Part shown: one piece after another, positions 57,721 to 64,000 of the stretch | Layout: every line of letters starts with the position of its first letter | Numbering within the stretch: the first letter of the stretch is position 1 | NCBI GenBank assembly: GCA_021234155.1 | Contig: JAJEKV010000014.1 | Location: 13,690,494-13,754,493 of the forward strand | Length of the DNA stretch: 64,000 bases | Direction of reading: 5' to 3' | Source of the DNA: Isoetes taiwanensis | Taxonomy: Eukaryota; Streptophyta; Lycopodiopsida; Isoetales; Isoetaceae | Notes under the pieces: model-generated | The model's database searches: none | What the model saw: the letters and a program-made list of their open reading frames with translations, nothing else | What the model was told of the DNA's origin: nothing | Made by a program: the position numbers and the translations under genes

Positions 57721-58448
57721 TAAAATCTTCTTTCATGTGTTTATTCTCTGTAAGGGCGGGCATTTAAGTGGTAAGAATTTTACTGGTCTTTCTTGTTTCT
57801 TAAATGTTGGCAACACCCGGGTCCCAAGCTTGAGTTGAGTTTGTAGGGTAAAGCAATCTTTTCTATCTTCCTCCTTAGCCTGACATAAAATTCCAACATC
57901 CATAGGCCAAGGTCTACATTGATGTTCATTCTACCTGCATTCCACTTTGGTGAGTCCACTGTGAATTATAAGGGAACGCACATTACATATTCCTCTATAA
58001 ATCACTTGGTGCAGCATAAGCTACTTATAGGATTAGCATGGCTTCAGAAGCTAAACTCATAAGACTGTTCGGCCAAGATTACAAATATATCCCACTTGAT
58101 GCAGTTTTCAGTGCCATACTGATACCTAAACCTATAAGTCCTTATGTACTGAAACTTTTCTTATTGCTAAGGGATTCTGTAATTGACTTGATATGCAAGA
58201 GGTGCTACTGATATTTTTATCCATAAGTTCCAAGGACAAAAGATGATTGTCTAGAGTCAATGACTATCAATCTTGTCAGAATATTTGGCACATCACATAT
58301 CGACATCCAAATTTGAAGCCCTATTGAGTTTTTCCATGACATGCCCGTGATTGCCGTTGAGTATGACGACTATTCTCGCAGACCGCGTGCTGCTCCCCGA
58401 AATCTCAAGATGACAGTCAGGTCATGGTCAATCTAGATAAAACTCACT

Positions 58449-60240
58449 TTGCATCTAATGTTTCCATCTATGCCTGCTTACATGACTGTGCGAATGGAAA
58501 GAATAAGCACTTCTATTCACACACTATATTATTTGCTCCACATTTCCATGCTGCCTTTTATGCCACGTCTGAAGTTGAGCATTTCTAAATTTCGGAGGGG
58601 GGCCAGTTCATTGAAGCACCATCTTGCTAGCTCCATATTCCTGTGCATTGGGCATCCATTGAAAAGTACCATCCATCGTGAAATAAAAGATGATCCAGAG
58701 GATTGCAAAAGATCCTCTGCTTCTCTTAGGAATCCTGCACGCCCCAAGAGATCGACCAAGCATGTATAATGTTCTATATCCAGTACACTACCATGGCATC
58801 GAATCATGTATCCAAAATACCAATAACCACTTCCCATGAGACCTGAATGACTACATGCAAAAATAAGAGAGAGAAGTGTGATTCTGTCAGGCCTTACGCC
58901 TTCTACCTGCATTCTTTCAGAAAAATCTACTGCAGAAAGACCCTCTCCATGTTGTCCATATCCTAAAATCATTGCACTCCAAGAAACTACACTCGAAAAT
59001 GGTAAGTTGTCAAAACTATTGCATGCCTCCTCCAACCTACCGCATTTTGCATACATCTCAATGAGGGTATTTCCCCTCCAATATCTTTCTTATGCCCACA
59101 GAAATTTGGCCATCAATTAGCCTGCCCTGCATAGTGGTTCCCATTGTGCCACATGCCCTAAGATGCTCAAGAATGTGATGCTTTGTCTCTTATACATCCA
59201 CATGCTTTTCGAGAGGCTCAAAATGTAACCCTCGTCTGGCTCTATGCCTTTCTCTTGCATCTTCTCATAACAGTCAAGTGTAGAAAGACCACCATCATGT
59301 TCCGCATACCCAGCAATGTGCACCCCAAGAAACAACATTTTCATTTGATAATCTTCCAGAAGCTTTGCAAGATTCCTCCAATCTTCCACATTTCGCATAC
59401 ATATCCACAAGGACACTCCCCTCAACAAGTTCGGAGTCGAATTTATTTTTTATAATGTGGTCATGAAAAATCCTGCCATGCTGTATTGCTCCAACACCAG
59501 CACAAGCTTTCAAAATGCTCGAGAATATGACTTTATCTGGATTCCTCCCTTGATGTGGCAATTATGGCACCAAGACACCATGTTGGGATATGGCAATGCA
59601 TTAAAGGCTGTGCAGGACTCCTCAAGGCTACCACACTTTCCATACATATCAATAAGAGCATTAACCACTGCAATATCAGATTCTACAAGATGGTCAAGGA
59701 TCTAAATCACGGATGAGCCTGCCTTGCTCCAATGACCTCAGACCACAGCATGCTTTCAAAACAGCGCAGAAATGTGGCTCTGCTTGGCTTTAACCCTTTG
59801 TCTTGCATTTCCTCAAAGCATTTTATGGGAAGATGGCCTTCATCATGTTGGGAGTAACCAGAGATCATTGCCTCGTATGGAACTATGTTTGGATTTGGCA
59901 ATTTGTTAAAAGATTTGCCTGACTCCTCGTGGACGATAAAAGTAACTTCCTTCCTTCCTTCCTTCTAGGCTACCACATTTAGCATACATGTTCAAAATAT
60001 TAGTTCCAATGACAACATCAGACTCCCCTTCGCTGTTAATAATTTGGCTGTGGATGTCCCCGCCATAAGTGATGGCAGAGGCTAGAATGCATGCTTTGAA
60101 TATGGAAATCTAAGCATTTTTTATAAACTTCATATCTAACAGCTTCATTCTACTGTTCAACTGAATGGCAGTTCTCTCATTCCCAAGGTTGGCATGGGCT
60201 GAGGTAATTCCACCCCATCCATGAACACGTAACTGACATT
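58449..60240 (-). pseudogene. PPR protein gene copy (PLS type), broken
   Basis: Minus-strand segments carry successive pentatricopeptide repeats. About 60190-59966 ends in LNMYAKCGSL. 59928-59707 includes MISGYSQHDEG and CFEEMQDKGLKPS. About 59700-59430 has ALIDMYGKCGSLEES and LVDMYAKCGRLEES. 59428-59117 has AGYAEHDGGLSTLDCYEKMQ. 59056-58529 has LIEMYAKCGRLEEACNSFD, GYGQHGEGLSAVDFSERMQ and HYTCLVDLLGRAGFLREAED. The last run matches the end of plant PLS-class PPR proteins that act in organellar RNA processing. Several frameshifts and stops, plus a 37-bp insertion at 59929-59965, break it. No start codon or transit peptide is assured. It looks like a recently decayed member of a large PPR family. 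Confidence 0.85.
59929..59965 (+). mobile_element. 37-bp LINE 3'-tail insertion in the PPR copy
   Basis: GTGGACGATAAAAGTAACTT plus CCTTCC repeats interrupts the PPR coding order exactly between the KCGSLE and ESGKSF parts. The sequence equals the terminal GCGGACGATAAAAGAACCTT-(CCTT)n of the LINE at 42.1 kb. It is therefore a LINE insertion truncated to its last ~15 bp plus tail, in the opposite orientation to the PPR gene. Confidence 0.85.
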
Positions 60241-60249
60241 ACTCCTCCT

Positions 60250-62220
60250 TGATGCGCTGCCTCCGCTACATTTTCTTCACCTGAGTCAGCACTGCCCATC
60301 AGATTTATTTGAAGGGTTGACTATAGAAAAGCCCAAGGTGTTTTGCTATTGTGTTTTCTTTCTCCTTGCAGCTACACTTCCGGTCTAAAGTCTCTATTTC
60401 AAAATTGCAGTTTTCAACTGCAGACAATAATGCAATGCCAGGTCTCTGAATAAAATGCTTTACTATCAATTAAGCTCAGAACATGCATTTACTTCCTTTA
60501 CCTTTCATCACATTGGGACCCCGGAGCCATCATACACCTTGTTTTCCCGGTAAAAGAGGTGCTCCACTTTCAACATCAATCACCTTATAGCCTCGTGACT
60601 CAGTTAGGCCATAACCTTGTAATGAATTCAATCACATAAAGTAGGTTCACGTATACGAAGTTAATACTTAGACAGACATGCCAATTGCTCAATATCAAAG
60701 AAAGATGTCCTACAAGGCTCAACTTGCCTAGCTAATCTAGAAATCTAACCCCTATCTTATGGCAGGAAATTTTCCTGCAAGTTCCAAACTACGCTGCTAA
60801 ATTTGGAATTTAACCTGCCCTCTGTAAGAATTCCTCAGAATTTCCCAAGCTAAATCACATTGCTTCAATGCGTTTGAGCATGTCATCTGGACATTCTTTT
60901 AAATCATGTCTTCATATCCCAGGGTTGGTCACCTCATTAAACTTCCCACTCAGAATCTGCAGTTCTATGGCATTTGCAGAACCATTAACTACTAGCATGG
61001 TAAGAGCATCAAGCAGCTTATTAAGAAAGAGAATCAGTTAAAAAGTAAAAGTACTCGTCTTGTTTAAAGGACACCAACGGCAAGCATTATCTAGTCCACA
61101 AATAAATGTATCTGCTGCTATTCTCTTAGCACAAGGAACTTTGTGACAATCGGCATCTGGCTTCTGAGGGGGGCCAACCAATTTTAGCAAAGCAATATGG
61201 TAGTTGAAAGTGTGGAGAACAATGCTAGCTTACAGAACTATAAAAAAATGAGCAACAGGAAGTCCCTAGTATGGTGGTGGCATAAAGAACATCATATAAA
61301 AACTGGCTTGATGAATGGAAAGGGAGCTGTAAACTCATCCATTGCCTGCTTGCCCAGGGGCGCTGCACCACTCAAAACAGTATTTACAGAGCTCAACTCA
61401 TACTTTCCAACTATAGGTTGCTTCACCATTCCTATCACAATTGGTGGAACAAGTGCTGCTGTCATAATGATTGATTTGCAGAAAAGCCTAACCCAAAGAA
61501 AACAAACATGTTCAATCCGACTTCTGCATGAACGCCTCCCAGCGAACGGGCAGTGCTCAGCAGTTTTTAAGGCTTTAACGTGGTTACTGCTCCATAGTCA
61601 ATCGCAGTCCTCATTTCATCTTTCTCCCAACATCTCGACCTTCCAATTAACATAAAAGCCTGTGGCACACACAGAAATAAGGAATGCAAGATTGGAGCTT
61701 CGTCTGTCCTCCCATCCCAGTTAGCCGGTTCAAGCATCCCTGACTCACAACGCAGGTGACCGAGAATTTACAGGGAAGAATAGGTTTGTAGCAGTCATCA
61801 GCATATCTTAGGGATATTCTAGCATATACCTAGGATATGCCAAAAACTCACATAAACAAGGGTTTGCCCCCCTAGGGGCAACCCAAAAATGGGAAGTCAA
61901 CTCATCTATTATTCCTTTAGTAATGTTGCACATATATTCTCATGCTGACAAGCAAATTATTGCCTTTACAGCTATCAAGCAATGTCAAAAGTTTATTCTG
62001 GGACACTCTGTCTCGGAGAGTTTACTGCACGCTATGATTCCAGCTCTCCTATATGGTTTTATCATCTGCATTCTACTTTGTTTCTTGATTGTATTTGGGC
62101 GCCTTCATATTGATGATACTATCATTCGAGTAATAGAACGCTATCCTTGGGAGCAAACCAGCATTATATGATGCATTTCTTCAAGTCTTTTCTGTAAACC
62201 AGATTATAATATGAACTAAA
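60250..62220. other. Stretch without a recognisable gene
   Basis: Plus frames 61197-61655 and 61923-62171 are open but match nothing I know. The second encodes a hydrophobic stretch (ALLYGFIICILLCFLIVFGR) and lies where the 3' LTR of the neighbouring copia element would be, so it may be LTR sequence. A dispersed repeat lies at 61780-61893. Confidence 0.4.
61780..61893 (-). repeat. Dispersed repeat with TTGCCCC-GGGGGCAA palindrome, copy 4 (inverted)
   Basis: On minus it reads TTTTTGGGTTGCCCCTAGGG, GGGCAAACCCTTGTTTATGT, then ATATCCTAGGTATATGCTAG and GACTGCTAC. It matches copies at 29.1 and 55.3 kb in order. Confidence 0.8.
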
Positions 62221-62225
62221 TCCCT

Positions 62226-63996
62226 TCACTCTCCCATCATATTATAATCTCTGCAACTGATCAACCTCCTTAAGTAATTGAATTTTGACTCTGTCAGGGG
62301 TTTTGTAAGAATGTCAGCCAGCTGTTGATCTGTACGTACATATTGAACCTGTATAATATTTTTATTCACCAAATCCCTAATGAAATGCACTTCTAATTCA
62401 ATATGTTTCGTCCTCTCATGCGATATAGAATTTTTTGTCATAGCAATACAACTCATGCTGTCAGAATTCAAAATTAATGGATCTTCTTGATACATTCCCA
62501 TCTCATTTAGTAGTCTTCTGCTCCATACCATTTCTTTGGCTGCAAGGGTTGTAGCTGAGTATTCTGCCTCTGCAGATGAAAGAGCTATAGCATTTTGCTT
62601 CTGATGTTCATCTGAATCACCTCCCCAATCTGATTCACAATATGACTCTAATTTAGGATTGTTTGAATCATACAAGATACCATGATTTATAGTACCTTTC
62701 AAGTATCTGATCACCCTTTTTGTTGCTTGCCAATGCATTACTCCAAAGTTATTGCAGTATCTGCTCAGTATGTTGACAGCATATGCTATATCAGGCCTTG
62801 TGCAATTAGCCAAATAAAGTAGGCATCCAATCAATTTCCTGTAGGGCAACTCTTGAGTTTCAGCCTTTTCTTTGTCTGTCTGAGCACACTGTTCTTTTGA
62901 TAACTTATTTCCTGGTACTATTGGTGTTCTGACTGCCATACAATTTTCCATATTAAATCTCTTAAGAATTCCCATGATATTCTGACTTTGTGACAGAGCC
63001 ATAACCTTGTTGTTTCTGTCCCCATATACTTCAATGCCTAAAAAAAATTTAAGCTCTCCCAAGTCAGTCATTTTAAACCTGTTTTTCAAAATATCTTTGC
63101 ATCTTTGAAGTACACTCAAGTTGCTACTTATCATGAAATTATCATCAACATATAATGCAATGTAACAAAAATCTACACCTTCTTTGAATAAATATATGTT
63201 TCCATCATCTTTGAGTTTAACAAATCCCTGCTCCATTAGATAAGCATCCATATACAAATACCACCTGTCTTGGTGATTGCTTCAGTCTATATACTGCTCT
63301 TTTCAATGTCCACGCTTTGCTTCTTCCTTGTTCAAAGCCAAGAGGCTGTTTCATGTAAATATCCTCTTTTAATTTTGCATTAAGAAAAGCTATGGTAACA
63401 TCCATGTGATGTACCTCTAAATCTCGGGTATTTGCCATTGCTAAGAGCATTAGAATGCTTGTCATCTTTACTATAGGAGAGAAAGTGTCCTCATAGTCAA
63501 TTCCTTGTTTTTGAGAAAACCCTTGTGCAACTAATCTTGCTTTATGTTTCATTAATTCTCCTTCAGTACCCTGTTTAATCTTGTATATCCATTTGCATCC
63601 TACAGCATTTCTATCTTTAGGTAGATCCACTAATTCAAAGGTTTTAGTTCTTTTAAAAGCATTGAGCTCTTCTTCCATTGCATCAATCCATTTCCTTGCA
63701 TCTACACTGCTTATTGCTTCTTCAAATGATTTGGGTACTTCAAAATCAATCATTGCTAATATCTCTACAATATTTATCTCTGCTGTATTTTGTTTTAACC
63801 TTCTACTCTTGCCAGATGAATCTCTCCCAAATAAATCAGGACTTATCTCTTTGGCTTCATCTTGTAGAATTTGAGCATTTGATCTCCTTGCAAACTGAAC
63901 TTTGGCTTTGGTTGGTTTCTCAACTTGTTCACTAATTTCTCCATCTCCTTGTGGTTGTTCTACCTGCACATTAGTTGCTTTATTCTCCTGCAACAT
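62226..63996 (-). mobile_element. Ty1/copia retrotransposon pol (reverse transcriptase + RNase H), partial
   Basis: Minus strand, entering from the right edge of the window. 63996-63217 holds a linker and the start of the reverse transcriptase (WIDAMEEELNAFKRTKTFEL, KARLVAQGFSQKQGIDYEDT, MDVTIAFLNAKLKEDIYMKQ). 63257-62226 continues with the catalytic ALYVDDNF, the copia hallmark PYRKLIGCLLYLANCTRPD, and RNase H (SSAEAEYSA, HIELEVHFIRDLV, QLADILTKPL). The two frames are separated by one extra base near 63264; apart from that the domains are open. A purine-rich GGGAGAGTGAAGGGA straddles the stop and is a candidate polypurine tract. Gag, protease and integrase lie outside the window. The low damage suggests a fairly recent insertion. 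Confidence 0.95.
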
Positions 63997-64000
63997 TGGT

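Larger units (their letters stand above)
56270..58440. other. Stretch without further TruB exons; small repeats
   Basis: No pseudouridine synthase or other exon is recognisable. It contains the 28-bp motif at 56450 and a three-copy 44-47 bp repeat at 57586. The rest shows only short frames. Confidence 0.5.

Noticed and set aside
61923-62171. Frame with a hydrophobic segment, possibly a membrane protein
   Set aside because: It lies where the copia 3' LTR is expected, is short, and has no homology that I recognise.
1-64000. tRNA or rRNA genes
   Set aside because: I looked for A/B-box and cloverleaf patterns and conserved rRNA strings by eye and found none convincing; a covariance-model scan would be needed to exclude tRNAs.

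Overview
This window reads as nuclear DNA of a land plant. It carries two complete, many-intron genes with GT-AG exon junctions, a multi-repeat plant PPR gene copy, a plant-type Ty1/copia pol gene, and much broken transposon sequence. The PPR style (many near-identical repeats of the 'GYxxHGxGxxAxxxFxxMQxxGxxPD' kind) and the unclassified transposases suggest a seed-free vascular plant such as a fern. That taxonomic guess is an inference.

Layout. 0.1-3.1 kb: a complete seven-exon 2-oxoglutarate/Fe(II) oxygenase gene on the minus strand. 3.4-4.2 kb: the 3' end of a LINE. 4.3-7.3 kb: remains of an unclassified DNA transposon, a Ulp1-like protease on plus and a decayed transposase on minus. 7.4-9.6 kb: long low-complexity DNA (CACACC/GTGGTGG, then purine-rich). 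9.6-20 kb: mostly decayed, unrecognised minus-strand reading frames, with scattered copies of a palindrome of the CACGCC-GGCGTG type. 20.2-23.1 kb: a decayed DUF7869-type transposase-like gene. 23.4-24.1 kb: a minisatellite built on a CTCGACTCG-CGAGTCGAG palindrome. 24.5-42 kb: repeats and gene fragments, including a retroposed insert with a 15-bp target duplication, a malate dehydrogenase first-exon fragment, paired TATA-containing fold-back repeats, CACACC satellites, a three-copy local repeat and a second LINE 3' end.

43.65-51.36 kb: a complete ten-exon gene for plant tyrosylprotein sulfotransferase (TPST), minus strand. Its introns hold retroelement debris. A MITE-like element and a 98-bp hairpin lie just upstream. 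52-58 kb: short repeats, a 65-bp minisatellite and three 5' exons of a TruB-type pseudouridine synthase interrupted by an amber codon. 58.4-60.2 kb: a PPR pseudogene on minus carrying a 37-bp LINE tail insertion. 62.2-64 kb: the reverse transcriptase/RNase H part of a Ty1/copia element on minus, running off the window.

Only two genes look intact (the oxygenase and TPST), and nothing suggests that they work together. I see no clear new multi-gene system. The most unusual material is the palindromic repeat families and the two unclassified transposons. All exon calls come from reading splice junctions and family resemblance by eye.
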